Shown here piece by piece: positions 49,213 to 57,873 of a stretch of 64,000 nucleotides of DNA. The translations under genes were made by a program, and so were the position numbers. This stretch comes from Burkholderia sp. BCC0322 (lineage in GTDB: Bacteria; Pseudomonadota; Gammaproteobacteria; Burkholderiales; Burkholderiaceae). The stretch is taken from the NCBI RefSeq assembly GCF_902833045.1, contig NZ_CADFDU010000016.1, positions 1 to 64,000 of the forward strand, written 5' to 3'. The first letter of the stretch is position 1. Each line of letters begins with the position of its first letter. A model generated the notes under the pieces. That model had not been told where the DNA came from and made no database searches. It was given only the letters and a program-made list of their open reading frames with translations.

Positions 49213-49971
49213 GTGAGTCAGAAACGCGGCCTGGCCGTATTTTTCGGATGCGTAATCGCGATCGCCGTTTCCTACGTCGCCACTTACCCACGATTCCACC
49301 CGGCCCCCGCGACGACCACCGCCGCGGCCAACAGCCCTGCCGCGCCCGCATCGGCCGCGACCGGGCTGACTACCGAACTCCCCCCGCTACCCCTGCCGCT
49401 GCCGGCCGCGACCGGCCCGCTGTCGTGGGCGCGCCTCACGCCGGCACAGCACGCGGCACTCGCGCCGTTCGCCGACCAGTGGGACGGCTTCAGCGACGCC
49501 CGCAAGCGAAAATGGCTGAAGATCGCATCGCGTTTCTCGAAGTTGACGCCTGATGACCAAAAACGCCTGCAGGACCGGATGACCGAATGGGCGCGGATGA
49601 CGCCCGAGCAGCGCCGCGTCGCGCGCGAGAATTACCAGAGTGCGAAGGAGCTTTCCGCGCAGGCGCGCGAACGTGCGTGGAAGGCGTACCAGCAACTCCC
49701 CGAAGAGCAGAAGGAACGTCTCGCGGCCGCCGAGCGCCGCCGCCGGCCGAGCGTCGTCAGCGCGCCGCCGACCGTTGCCGACCGGGATGTGCGCCGCCTC
49801 GTCAATTCGCACGAACACCCGGCAAGCGGCCCGGCCACCGCACCGGCGCCCGCCTCGGCCGCCGTCGCGCCGGCGGTGCCCGCGTCGTCGACGGCCGGCA
49901 CCGCATCCGCACCGGCTGCCGTGGCGCCGGTGTCGCCCGCCGACGCACCCTCGCTGTTCAAGGGCTCCTGA
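49213..49971 (+). CDS. DUF3106 family membrane-anchored periplasmic protein, GTG start
   Basis: A 252-residue protein with an N-terminal membrane anchor (GLAVFFGCVIAIAVSYVATY), a Pro/Ala linker, then a helical domain at about 80-180 with repeated LTPAQ, LTPDDQ, MTPEQR and LPEEQ units. Such LTxxQ-like repeats occur in the CpxP/Spy group of periplasmic stress proteins; the likeness is by eye. The C-terminal 70 residues are low-complexity Ala/Pro/Ser. The GTG at 49213 follows GAGGGG at 9-nt spacing. Confidence 0.78.
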   Translation: MSQKRGLAVFFGCVIAIAVSYVATYPRFHPAPATTTAAANSPAAPASAATGLTTELPPLPLPLPAATGPLSWARLTPAQHAALAPFADQWDGFSDARKRKWLKIASRFSKLTPDDQKRLQDRMTEWARMTPEQRRVARENYQSAKELSAQARERAWKAYQQLPEEQKERLAAAERRRRPSVVSAPPTVADRDVRRLVNSHEHPASGPATAPAPASAAVAPAVPASSTAGTASAPAAVAPVSPADAPSLFKGS

Positions 49972-49977
49972 GCGGCC

Positions 49978-50484
49978 GTGGCGAAGGCCCGCACACCTGA
50001 AAGCCCGGCCGCCGCGCCGTCCGTACGGCGGCGCCTCGCCGCGCTACTCTACGAAGGTGTGCTGCTGTTCGGCGTGGTGTTCTTCGCCGGACTCGCGTTC
50101 AGCCTCGCCACGCAACAACGCAACGGCCTCGTCCATCACAACCTGCTCGCCGCCTGGATCGCGCTCGTGGTCGGCGCGTACTTCGTCTGGTTCTGGACCC
50201 ACGGCGGCCAGACGCTGCCGATGAAGACCTGGCGGCTGCGGCTCGAATCGTCGAGCGGCCAGCCGCTGAGCGCGGGTCACGCGCTCATCCGCTATGCGCT
50301 CGGCTGGCTGTGGTTTCTACCTCCGCTCGCGCTGCATCCGCTCCTCGGCCTGTCGGTACCCGTCACGCTCGCGCTCACCGCCGCCTGGATCGTCGTGTGG
50401 GCCGGCGCCGCGCGGCTGCATGCCGGCCGCCAATTTCCGCACGACCGGATCGCCCGCACACGTGTCGTTGCGATGCCACGTTGA
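49978..50484 (+). CDS. RDD family membrane protein, GTG start
   Basis: A 168-residue protein with three to four membrane segments and the RDD-domain pattern (VRRRLAALLYEGVLLFGVVF, THGGQTLPMKTWRLRLES, HDRIARTRVV). RDD proteins are small transport- or channel-like proteins of unclear function. The gene starts 6 bp after the DUF3106 stop with a GTG and a weak ribosome binding site, so it probably depends on coupling. Last gene of the sigma operon. Confidence 0.82.
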   Translation: MAKARTPESPAAAPSVRRRLAALLYEGVLLFGVVFFAGLAFSLATQQRNGLVHHNLLAAWIALVVGAYFVWFWTHGGQTLPMKTWRLRLESSSGQPLSAGHALIRYALGWLWFLPPLALHPLLGLSVPVTLALTAAWIVVWAGAARLHAGRQFPHDRIARTRVVAMPR

Positions 50485-50641
50485 CACGCCGCATTCGCCA
50501 GACGAAAACACCTCGCCGAGGCGACGCCCGCCCGGCCCGACAGCCTTGCCGGACAACGGTCGGCCGTTCCGTACGGCAGATTGCACAACGCCCGGTCATT
50601 CATCGCTAAACACCGTGCGGCAGTCGTAATAAGAACGTCTC

Positions 50642-50698
50642 GTGACTGTCACGGCACAGTCACGCCCGCATGGCGGAATGCCGGTAATGTCAACCGGC
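50642..50698 (+). promoter_or_regulatory. Two stem-loops before the metallophosphatase gene
   Basis: GTGACTGT-CACGGC-ACAGTCAC (50642-50663) is a perfect 8-bp inverted repeat; GCCGGT-AATGTCA-ACCGGC (50680-50698) is a second, 6-bp one, ending 12 bp before the start codon. Without a T tract they are not terminators. They could be an operator or a translational control structure. Confidence 0.4.
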
Positions 50699-50709
50699 AC
50701 GAGTCATGC

Positions 50710-51648
50710 ATGGGCCAGAAAACGTCCGCGACCTCCCTGTTCCGTCACCCCATCGGCGCCCGCGCCGCCACGGCTTTCCTGTCCGGTTCTGCCGCAACCG
50801 ACGGGCGGGTGTCGCAAGACCCGCCTGCCGGGCACGCCACGCAGCATGACGATCCCGATTCGTCTGCCCACCGCTACCGCACCATCTGGCTGTCCGACAT
50901 CCACCTCGGCTCAAGCGGCTGCCAGGCGCCGTACCTGCTCGACTTCCTGCGCCACAACGATTCGGAGTACCTGTACCTCGTCGGCGACATCATCGACGGC
51001 TGGCAGCTGAAGAAGGGCTGGTACTGGCCGCAGGCACACAACGACGTCGTGCAGAAGATCCTGCGCAAGGCACGCAAGGGGACGCAGGTCGTCTACATCC
51101 CCGGCAACCACGACGAAGGCGCGCGGCAGTTCTGCGACCTCGCGTTCGGCGACATCCAGGTGCGCGGCGAGGCATTCCACACGACGCTCGCGGGCAAACG
51201 TTTGTGGATCGTGCACGGCGACCTGTTCGACGGCGTGATCCAGCACGCGAAATGGCTCGCGTACCTCGGCGACACGCTCTACACGCTGATCCTCGTGCTG
51301 AACCGCTGGTTCAACCGGATCCGCAGCCGGCTCGGCTTCCAGTACTGGTCGCTGTCGCAGTACCTGAAGCACCAGGTCAAGAACGCCGTCAACTTCATCT
51401 CGCAGTTCGAGACCGTGATGACCGACGAGGCGCGCCGCCGCGGCTGCGACGGCGTCGTGTGCGGCCACATCCACAAGGCGGAGATCCGCGACATCGACGG
51501 CGTGCTGTACTGCAACGACGGCGACTGGGTCGAAAGCCTGTCCGCGCTCGTCGAAACGATGGAAGGCGAACTGAAGATCGTCTACTGGACGGTGATGCGC
51601 ACCGCACCGACAGAGACCACGTCGCGCAAGGCCAAGGCCACTGCCTGA
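50710..51648 (+). CDS. LpxH-like metallophosphatase (UDP-2,3-diacylglucosamine diphosphatase family)
   Basis: A 312-residue calcineurin-type phosphatase. All metal motifs are present: WLSDIHLGSSG (DxH), YLVGDIIDGW (GDxxD), YIPGNHDEG (GNHD), IVHGDLFDG and GHIHKAEIRD. An N-terminal tail of about 55 residues precedes the domain and is unlike the family, so the true start may be later; the ATG at 50710 has a weak ribosome binding site. The neighbours are a GT4 glycosyltransferase and DgkA, suggesting an envelope glycolipid pathway. Confidence 0.83.
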   Translation: MGQKTSATSLFRHPIGARAATAFLSGSAATDGRVSQDPPAGHATQHDDPDSSAHRYRTIWLSDIHLGSSGCQAPYLLDFLRHNDSEYLYLVGDIIDGWQLKKGWYWPQAHNDVVQKILRKARKGTQVVYIPGNHDEGARQFCDLAFGDIQVRGEAFHTTLAGKRLWIVHGDLFDGVIQHAKWLAYLGDTLYTLILVLNRWFNRIRSRLGFQYWSLSQYLKHQVKNAVNFISQFETVMTDEARRRGCDGVVCGHIHKAEIRDIDGVLYCNDGDWVESLSALVETMEGELKIVYWTVMRTAPTETTSRKAKATA

Positions 51649-51676
51649 CACCCCCTACTTACAGGACAAAGCCGCG

Positions 51677-52711
51677 ATGAAGATCATGATCGTCACCGAC
51701 GCGTGGGAACCGCAGGTCAACGGCGTCGTGCGCACGCTGAAGAGCACGTCGCGCGAACTCACTGCGCTCGGCCACCGCGTCGAACTGCTGACGCCGCTGG
51801 AATTCCGCACGGTGCCCTGCCCGACCTACCCGGAGATCCGCCTGTCGATCCTGCCGTACCGCAAGCTGCGCGCACGGATCGATGCGTTCGCACCCGACGC
51901 ACTGCACATCGCGACCGAAGGCCCGCTCGGCCTCGCCGCACGACGCTACGCGCGTTCGCGCAAGCTGCCGTACACGACTGCGTACCACACGCGTTTTCCG
52001 GAATACGTGCAGGCGCGCTTCGGCATCCCGCTCGCCGCCACCTACCGCTTCCTGCATTGGTTCCACGGCCCGTCGCTCGCGGTGATGGCGCCGACGCCCG
52101 TCGTCAAGCAGGATCTCGAGAAATTCGGCTTCACGAACGTCGTGCTGTGGACGCGCGGCGTCGATCTCGACATCTTCCACCCGATGGAATCGAAGGTACT
52201 CAATACCGCGCGGCCGATCTTCCTGTACGTGGGCCGCGTCGCGATCGAGAAGAACGTCGAGGCCTTCCTGCGCCTCGACCTGCCTGGCTCGAAGTGGGTC
52301 GCGGGCGAAGGCCCCGCGCTTGCGGAACTGAAGTCGCGCTATCCGGAAGCAAACTATCTCGGCGTGCTGTCACAGGCCGAGCTCGCAAAGGTGTATGCTG
52401 CGGCCGACGTGTTCGTATTCCCGAGTCGCACCGACACGTTCGGCCTCGTGCTGCTCGAGGCGCTTGCCTGCGGCACGCCGGTTGCCGCGTATCCCGTGAC
52501 GGGCCCGATCGACGTGCTCGGCGATGGCGACGCCGGCGCAATGCACGAAGACCTGCAGGAAGCCTGCCTCGAAGCGCTGAAGATCGAACGCACCACTGCG
52601 CGCGAGTGGGCCGAACGCTTCTCGTGGCGCGCGGCATCCGAGCAGTTCGCGTCGCATCTGAAGCCGCTGCCGAAGACCGCGTACTCGCCAGCAGAAGGTG
52701 CCGCCGTTTGA
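51677..52711 (+). CDS. GT4-family glycosyltransferase
   Basis: A 344-residue retaining glycosyltransferase of the GT-B fold. The N-terminal domain starts MKIMIVTDAWEPQVNGVVRTLKS; the C-terminal nucleotide-sugar site shows VFPSRTDTFGLVLLEALACGTPVAAYPVTGP with the E-x7-E pair. Relatives include PimB/MgtA-like mannosyl- and glucosyltransferases acting on diacylglycerol or sugar-lipid acceptors; the substrate here is unknown. 28 bp after the phosphatase gene. Confidence 0.87.
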   Translation: MKIMIVTDAWEPQVNGVVRTLKSTSRELTALGHRVELLTPLEFRTVPCPTYPEIRLSILPYRKLRARIDAFAPDALHIATEGPLGLAARRYARSRKLPYTTAYHTRFPEYVQARFGIPLAATYRFLHWFHGPSLAVMAPTPVVKQDLEKFGFTNVVLWTRGVDLDIFHPMESKVLNTARPIFLYVGRVAIEKNVEAFLRLDLPGSKWVAGEGPALAELKSRYPEANYLGVLSQAELAKVYAAADVFVFPSRTDTFGLVLLEALACGTPVAAYPVTGPIDVLGDGDAGAMHEDLQEACLEALKIERTTAREWAERFSWRAASEQFASHLKPLPKTAYSPAEGAAV

Positions 52712-53244
52712 AACGAGACCTGAACGACAAGACCCCGCCCCCCAACGCAACGCTGCAACGGCACCGCCCGTTCGACGAGGAAGAGCCGCACGCCGACGCG
52801 GACGTGCACGCACACGAGCCGCTCGGCCCCGACGATCGGCTCGCGCCGCTGCCGCCGAACCCGTACAAGCGCCATCGCGGCATCACGCGCGCCTGGTACG
52901 CCCTCAAGCATTCGCTGAACGGCTTTCGCGTCGCGATTCGCGAGGAGAGCGCGTTTCGCCAGGAACTCACGCTCGCCGCGCTGATGCTCCCGATCGGCGC
53001 GTTCGCGCCGGTGCCGGCCGCATCGCGTGCACTGCTGATCGCGTCGGTGCTGCTCGTGCTGATCGTCGAGCTGCTGAACTCGAGCGTCGAGGCCGCGATC
53101 GACCGCATCTCGCTCGAACGCCACGAACTCTCGAAGCGCGCGAAGGACCTCGGCAGCGCAGCCGTGACGGTCGCGCTGTTCGCGTGCGTGACGACGTGGG
53201 GCTTCGTGCTCGGACCGGTCGTCGCACACTGGCTCGGCTTCTAG
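52708..53244 (+). CDS. dgkA: Diacylglycerol kinase, with N-terminal extension and TTG start
   Basis: A 178-residue protein whose last ~120 residues are a standard bacterial DgkA: three membrane helices and the motif VELLNSSVEAAIDRIS with the catalytic glutamates. It phosphorylates diacylglycerol to phosphatidate using ATP. The first ~55 residues are an acidic/His-rich cytosolic extension (EEEPHADADVHAHEPLGPDD) not present in E. coli DgkA. The TTG at 52708 overlaps the glycosyltransferase stop; AGAAGG lies nine bases upstream. There is no in-frame ATG before the domain. Confidence 0.87.
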   Translation: MKRDLNDKTPPPNATLQRHRPFDEEEPHADADVHAHEPLGPDDRLAPLPPNPYKRHRGITRAWYALKHSLNGFRVAIREESAFRQELTLAALMLPIGAFAPVPAASRALLIASVLLVLIVELLNSSVEAAIDRISLERHELSKRAKDLGSAAVTVALFACVTTWGFVLGPVVAHWLGF

Positions 53245-53449
53245 ACGACTGGCCGGCGGGTACGTGATGTACCGCCAGCGTGCGGCGCTGCAACATGCGC
53301 CGCGCGGGGCTGCGCTCACGAAATGCCCCGACGTGGCGAAACCCCGGTTTATAATCGTCCGCTAGACATAGAACAGCAACCCGCGCCGGACGAATCACGC
53401 AGCATCGATTGCAGCGCCCGCCAGTCCGGCACACACAGGGCCGGACGAC

Positions 53450-54208
53450 ATGGAAGCGAAACCTCCCCGCCGCACCCGCGAACGGATTCTCGAGTTGTCG
53501 TTGAAACTCTTCAACGAGATCGGCGAGCCGAACGTCACGACCACGACGATCGCCGAGGAAATGGAAATCAGTCCAGGCAACCTGTACTACCATTTCCGCA
53601 ACAAGGACGACATCATCAACAGCATCTTCGCGCAGTTCGAGCAGCAGATCGAACGGCGGCTGCGCTTTCCCGAAGATCATCGTCCGACGATCGACGAAAC
53701 CTGGTCATACCTGCAGTACATGGCCGATTTCATGTGGACCTACCGGTTCCTGTATCGCGACCTCAACGACCTGCTTGCCCGCAACCGCACGCTCGAGACG
53801 CACTTCAAGCAGATCATCAGCCACAAGGTGCGCTTCGCGCGCGACATGTGCGAACTGCTCGTGTCCGACACCGAGATGGTCGCGACGCCCGCCGAGATCG
53901 AGGTCATCGCCACCAACATGGCCGTCATTTCGACGTACTGGCTGTCGTATCAGTACGTGATGCATCCGCGCAAATACAACGACCAGGACGCGATCCGCGA
54001 GGAACTGCACCAGGTCAGCATGCACGTGATCTCCGTGATGGCACCTTACCTGCGCGGCCGTTCGCGCCAGTTGTTCGACGACCTGGTCTCCGGCAAGCTG
54101 CCGAAGCGCCAGTTCACCGACTACCTGCCGCCGCGCGACGGCTCGCCGCGCCCCGCCGGCAGCCCGGTCGTCGTTGGGCAAGCCCCCGCCAAGGATTCCA
54201 AGCAATGA
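53450..54208 (+). CDS. TetR family transcriptional regulator
   Basis: A 252-residue TetR protein. The helix-turn-helix is VTTTTIAEEMEISPGNLYYHFRNKDDI (about residues 29-55); the rest is a helical ligand-binding domain of the kind labelled bacterial transcriptional repressor (LQYMADFMWTYRFLYRDLNDLLARN). No palindromic operator is obvious upstream. It overlaps the LOG-family gene by four bases (ATGA). Confidence 0.88.
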   Translation: MEAKPPRRTRERILELSLKLFNEIGEPNVTTTTIAEEMEISPGNLYYHFRNKDDIINSIFAQFEQQIERRLRFPEDHRPTIDETWSYLQYMADFMWTYRFLYRDLNDLLARNRTLETHFKQIISHKVRFARDMCELLVSDTEMVATPAEIEVIATNMAVISTYWLSYQYVMHPRKYNDQDAIREELHQVSMHVISVMAPYLRGRSRQLFDDLVSGKLPKRQFTDYLPPRDGSPRPAGSPVVVGQAPAKDSKQ

Positions 54209-54786
54209 AGGCAGTATGTGTTTACTGCGGCTCGTCGTCCGGCGTGCGGGCCGTCTATGCCGACGCCGCGCGCGCATTCGGCCGCGCGCTCGTGGATGCG
54301 GGCCTCACGCTCGTCTACGGCGGCGGCCGGGTCGGCCTGATGGGCGTGATCGCCGACGAAGTGATGGCGGCCGGCGGCCGTGCGGTCGGCGTGATCCCCG
54401 AACTGCTCGTCGACAAGGAAGTCGGTCATACGGGGTTGTCGGAACTGCACGTCGTGCCCGACATGCACCACCGCAAGAAAATGATGGCCGACCTGTCCGA
54501 CGCGTTCGTCGCGATGCCCGGCGGCGCGGGTACGCTCGAGGAGCTCTTCGAGGTCTACACGTGGGCGCAGCTCGGCTATCACCGCAAGCCCGTCGCGCTC
54601 TACAACATCGATTCGTTCTACGATCCGCTGATCGCGCTGCTGCGCCATACGGTCGACGAGGGTTTCATGCGTGCGGCCTATTTCGACGCACTGTGCGTCG
54701 AATCGGAGCCCGTCGAACTGATCGAGCGACTGCGCCGCTACCAGCCGCCCGCCCGCGACAAGTGGGCGCCCGACGCAGCCAAATAA
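54205..54786 (+). CDS. LOG family protein (cytokinin riboside 5'-monophosphate phosphoribohydrolase-like)
   Basis: A 193-residue Rossmann-like protein. The signature PGGAGTLEELFEVYTW and the GGGRVGLMG loop are those of the TIGR00730/LOG family, which includes nucleotide 5'-monophosphate nucleosidases; several bacterial members act on AMP, and some make cytokinins. Which applies here is not visible. It is translationally coupled to the TetR gene. Confidence 0.9.
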   Translation: MKAVCVYCGSSSGVRAVYADAARAFGRALVDAGLTLVYGGGRVGLMGVIADEVMAAGGRAVGVIPELLVDKEVGHTGLSELHVVPDMHHRKKMMADLSDAFVAMPGGAGTLEELFEVYTWAQLGYHRKPVALYNIDSFYDPLIALLRHTVDEGFMRAAYFDALCVESEPVELIERLRRYQPPARDKWAPDAAK

Positions 54787-54808
54787 TCGTCACCGGAACC
54801 CGCACGCG

Positions 54809-55570
54809 ATGACCGCATCGTCCGACCGCAAGGCCGTCCTCATCACCGGCGCGAGCCGTGGCATCGGCCGCGCGACCGCCGTGCTCGCGGCCGAACGCGG
54901 CTGGGACGTCGGCATCAACTACGCGCGCGACGCCGCGGCGGCCGAACTCACCGCGCAGGCCGTCCGCGACGCGGGCGGCCGTGCGTGCGTCGTCGCGGGC
55001 GACGTCGCGAACGAAGCCGATGTCATCGCGATGTTCGACACCGTGACGGCCGCGTTCGGCCGCGTCGACGCGCTCGTCAACAACGCGGGCATCGTCGCGC
55101 CGTCGATGCCGCTCGCCGACATGCCGGCCGACCGGCTGCGGCGGATGTTCGACACCAACGTGCTCGGCACGTACCTGTGTGCGCGCGAAGCCGCGCGCCG
55201 GCTGTCCACGGACCGCGGCGGCCGCGGCGGCGCGATCGTCAACGTATCGTCGATCGCCTCCCGGCTCGGCTCGCCGAACGAGTACGTCGACTATGCGGGG
55301 TCGAAAGGCGCGGTCGACTCGCTGACGATCGGCCTGGCGAAGGAGCTCGGCCCGCACGGCGTGCGCGTCAACGCGGTACGCCCCGGCCTGATCGAGACCG
55401 AAATTCACGCGAGCGGCGGCCAGCCGGGCCGTGCGGCCCGCCTCGGCGCAACGACGCCGCTCGGCCGCGCGGGCGAAGCGCAGGAGATCGCCGAAGCGAT
55501 CGTCTGGCTGCTGGGCGACGCGGCGTCCTACACGACGGGCGCCCTGCTCGACGTCGGCGGCGGCCGGTAA
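54809..55570 (+). CDS. Short-chain dehydrogenase/reductase (SDR)
   Basis: A 253-residue classical SDR. The nucleotide loop is VLITGASRGIGRATAV, then NNAGIV, the catalytic Ser in VNVSSIASR and Tyr/Lys in YVDYAGSKGAVDS. It oxidises or reduces an alcohol/ketone with NAD(P); substrate unknown. 22 bp after the LOG gene, so probably one operon with tetR. Confidence 0.9.
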   Translation: MTASSDRKAVLITGASRGIGRATAVLAAERGWDVGINYARDAAAAELTAQAVRDAGGRACVVAGDVANEADVIAMFDTVTAAFGRVDALVNNAGIVAPSMPLADMPADRLRRMFDTNVLGTYLCAREAARRLSTDRGGRGGAIVNVSSIASRLGSPNEYVDYAGSKGAVDSLTIGLAKELGPHGVRVNAVRPGLIETEIHASGGQPGRAARLGATTPLGRAGEAQEIAEAIVWLLGDAASYTTGALLDVGGGR

Positions 55571-55636
55571 TTCCGCCCGGCGGCGCTTCAAAATCGCCGC
55601 CCGAAACAATCCGTCGTCACGACACCACAAATCTCC

Positions 55637-55727
55637 ACAATTCCGTGACACGAACGGTAAACCTCCGTAACAATTCCGTGGTTTACTGGCGGACATTCAG
55701 ACAGATGTCATAAACACCTGTCCGCCA
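55637..55727. promoter_or_regulatory. Paired direct repeat and inverted repeat upstream of the GT39 gene
   Basis: ACAATTCCGTG occurs at 55637-55647 and again at 55670-55680, 33 bp apart, about three DNA turns. A perfect 9-bp inverted repeat (TGGCGGACA, 55687-55695, with TGTCCGCCA, 55719-55727) follows. The direct repeats look like sites for a regulator binding one DNA face; the inverted repeat could be an operator or RNA hairpin. Confidence 0.45.
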
Positions 55728-55798
55728 CCCATTGATATGACCCTAATCGGTCCTGCCCATGTCGCCGGACCGGCTCGACTCGACCCGAGATTCCTTCC

Positions 55799-57691
55799 AT
55801 GCCTGGAACCGCAGCGCCCAGCCGGCGACGCACGTCCGTGCCCGCCCCGGCCCAGCACACCCGCTCGACCGCCGACGCCGGCTTCACTGCGATGCTCGAC
55901 GCCGCCGGCACGCCCGTCGCCGCCTCGACCGCCGCTGCCGGCACCACGCGCGAACGCTCGCTCCTGCTCGGCTGGCGCACGTGGCTGTTCGTTGCCGCGC
56001 TGATCTGCGCCTATACGCTGCCAGGCGTGCTCGGCCACGATCCGTGGAAGCAGGACGAAACCTACACGTTCGGCATCATCCAGCACATGCTCGAGACCGG
56101 CGACTTCGTGGTGCCGACCAATGCCGGCCTGCCGTTCATGGAAAAGCCGCCGCTTTACGCGTGGGTCGCGACCAGCCTCGCCTGGCTGCTGCAGCGCGTG
56201 ATGCCGCTGCACGACGCGGCACGGCTCGCGAGCGCGTTGTTCGCCGCACTTGCGTTCGGCTTCATCGCGCGCGCGGCGCGCGTCGCCAGCCGCGCAGACT
56301 CCTGGTTCGATCTGCGCGTGATCGGTCCCGTCGTGCTGAGCGCGGGCACGCTCGTCGTCATCAAGCACGTGCACGACATGATGACCGACGTCGCGCTGTT
56401 CGCCGGCACGGCAATCGGCTTCTGCGGGTTGCTCGAACTCGTGATGCAGCACGTCGCCCGCGCGCAGCAGATGCGGCACGGGCTGCCGGTCCGGCCGCCG
56501 GGCCGCTGGCCCGCGCCGATCTTCGGCGCGGGCGTCGGCATCGCACTGATGACGAAGGGGCTGTTCGTGCCGCTCGTGTTTGCCGCCACGCTCCTCGGCG
56601 CGCTGGCGCTCTATCCGGCCTGCCGCACCCGCTCGTTCGCGCGCTCGCTCGGCATCGCCGCACTGGTGTTCGCGCCGTTCGCGCTCATCTGGCCGACCGC
56701 GCTGTTCCTGCGCTCCGAGACGCTGTTCATGACGTGGTTCTGGGATAACAACGTCGGCCGCTTCTTCGGGTTCTCCGTCCCTGAACTGGGCGCGGAAAAC
56801 GACAAGCCGTTCTTCATCCTGCGCGCGTTCCTGCTCGTCGGTTTCCCGGTGGCGCCGCTCGCGATCGTCGCGCTCGCGCGCGGTGCGTGGCGCGACTGGC
56901 GCACGCCGCGCATCGCGCTGCCCGTGATGTTTGCGGGTATCGGGCTCGTCGTGCTGCAAGTGTCCGCAACGTCGCGCCAGCTCTACATCCTGCCATTCTT
57001 CGCCCCGCTTGCGCTGGTCGCTGCGCAGGCGATCGAACGCCTGCCGCGCCAACTGCATCTCGCGTGGGACTATCTGAGCCGCATCCTGTTCGGCACCGCC
57101 GCCGCGCTCGCATGGGCAATCTGGGCGGTGATGGCCGATCCGGCCTCGTCGCGCAAGGATCTCGCGCTGCTTGGCCGCTGGCTGCCGCTCGACTGGACGA
57201 TGCCGATCGAACCCACGCTCGTGATCGCTGCACTTGCGCTGACGGTCGGCTGGCTGACGCTGCTGCCGAAGCTTCGCGCGACGGGCGTCTGGCGCGGTGC
57301 GCTGTCGTGGGGCGCCGGCGCACTCGTCGCATGGGGGCTCATTTACACGCTGCTGCTGCCGTGGCTCGACGTCGCGAAGAGCTACCGCTCGGTGTTCGAC
57401 GACCTGAACGCGCACCTCGCGCTCGAATGGAATGACGGCGACTGCATGGCGAGCCTGCACGGGCTCGGTGAATCGGAAGCGCCGATGCTGTACTACTTCT
57501 CGGGCATCCAGCACACGCCGATCGCCGACGCGAAGACGACGCGCTGCACCTGGATGATCGTCCAGGGTGTGCGGGCCGTCGATCCGGCGCCCGGCAACGA
57601 ATGGAAGCTGTTCTGGACGGGCGCACGCCCGGGCGACAACGAGGAACTGCTGCGCGTGTACGTACGCACGCCCGAACAGCGCTTCGAGTAA
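55799..57691 (+). CDS. Glycosyltransferase family 39-like membrane protein (ArnT/PMT type)
   Basis: A 630-residue GT-C fold protein with about 12 membrane segments. The first external loop reads DPWKQDETYTFG, the Asp-Glu motif of ArnT/PMT enzymes that use polyprenyl-phosphate sugars; MEKPPLYAW follows as in ArnT. It would transfer a sugar to an envelope lipid or protein on the periplasmic side. No arn genes are adjacent. The ~50-residue N-terminal tail is low-complexity, and the start codon has a weak ribosome binding site. Confidence 0.83.
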   Translation: MPGTAAPSRRRTSVPAPAQHTRSTADAGFTAMLDAAGTPVAASTAAAGTTRERSLLLGWRTWLFVAALICAYTLPGVLGHDPWKQDETYTFGIIQHMLETGDFVVPTNAGLPFMEKPPLYAWVATSLAWLLQRVMPLHDAARLASALFAALAFGFIARAARVASRADSWFDLRVIGPVVLSAGTLVVIKHVHDMMTDVALFAGTAIGFCGLLELVMQHVARAQQMRHGLPVRPPGRWPAPIFGAGVGIALMTKGLFVPLVFAATLLGALALYPACRTRSFARSLGIAALVFAPFALIWPTALFLRSETLFMTWFWDNNVGRFFGFSVPELGAENDKPFFILRAFLLVGFPVAPLAIVALARGAWRDWRTPRIALPVMFAGIGLVVLQVSATSRQLYILPFFAPLALVAAQAIERLPRQLHLAWDYLSRILFGTAAALAWAIWAVMADPASSRKDLALLGRWLPLDWTMPIEPTLVIAALALTVGWLTLLPKLRATGVWRGALSWGAGALVAWGLIYTLLLPWLDVAKSYRSVFDDLNAHLALEWNDGDCMASLHGLGESEAPMLYYFSGIQHTPIADAKTTRCTWMIVQGVRAVDPAPGNEWKLFWTGARPGDNEELLRVYVRTPEQRFE

Positions 57692-57873
57692 TGCGGGGAG
57701 GCACGGCGTCGTGCTTGCCCTGATGCCAGGCGTGGAAGAACCGGCACCACCGCCTGAGCAACGAGCAGCCTCTTGGAAATGCGCACCGCCGCCCAGCGCC
57801 GCCGGCTAACACTGAGCCCGCGCGACTGCGCGGGCCTGCCCCCTCCCCCGCGTCACACCGCCGGCCCGGATCT

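Noticed and set aside
57692-57873. Small gene between the GT39 and DUF924 genes
   Set aside because: Short frames here lack ribosome binding sites and read as Pro/Ala-rich shadows; the GC-rich inverted repeat there is not followed by a T run.
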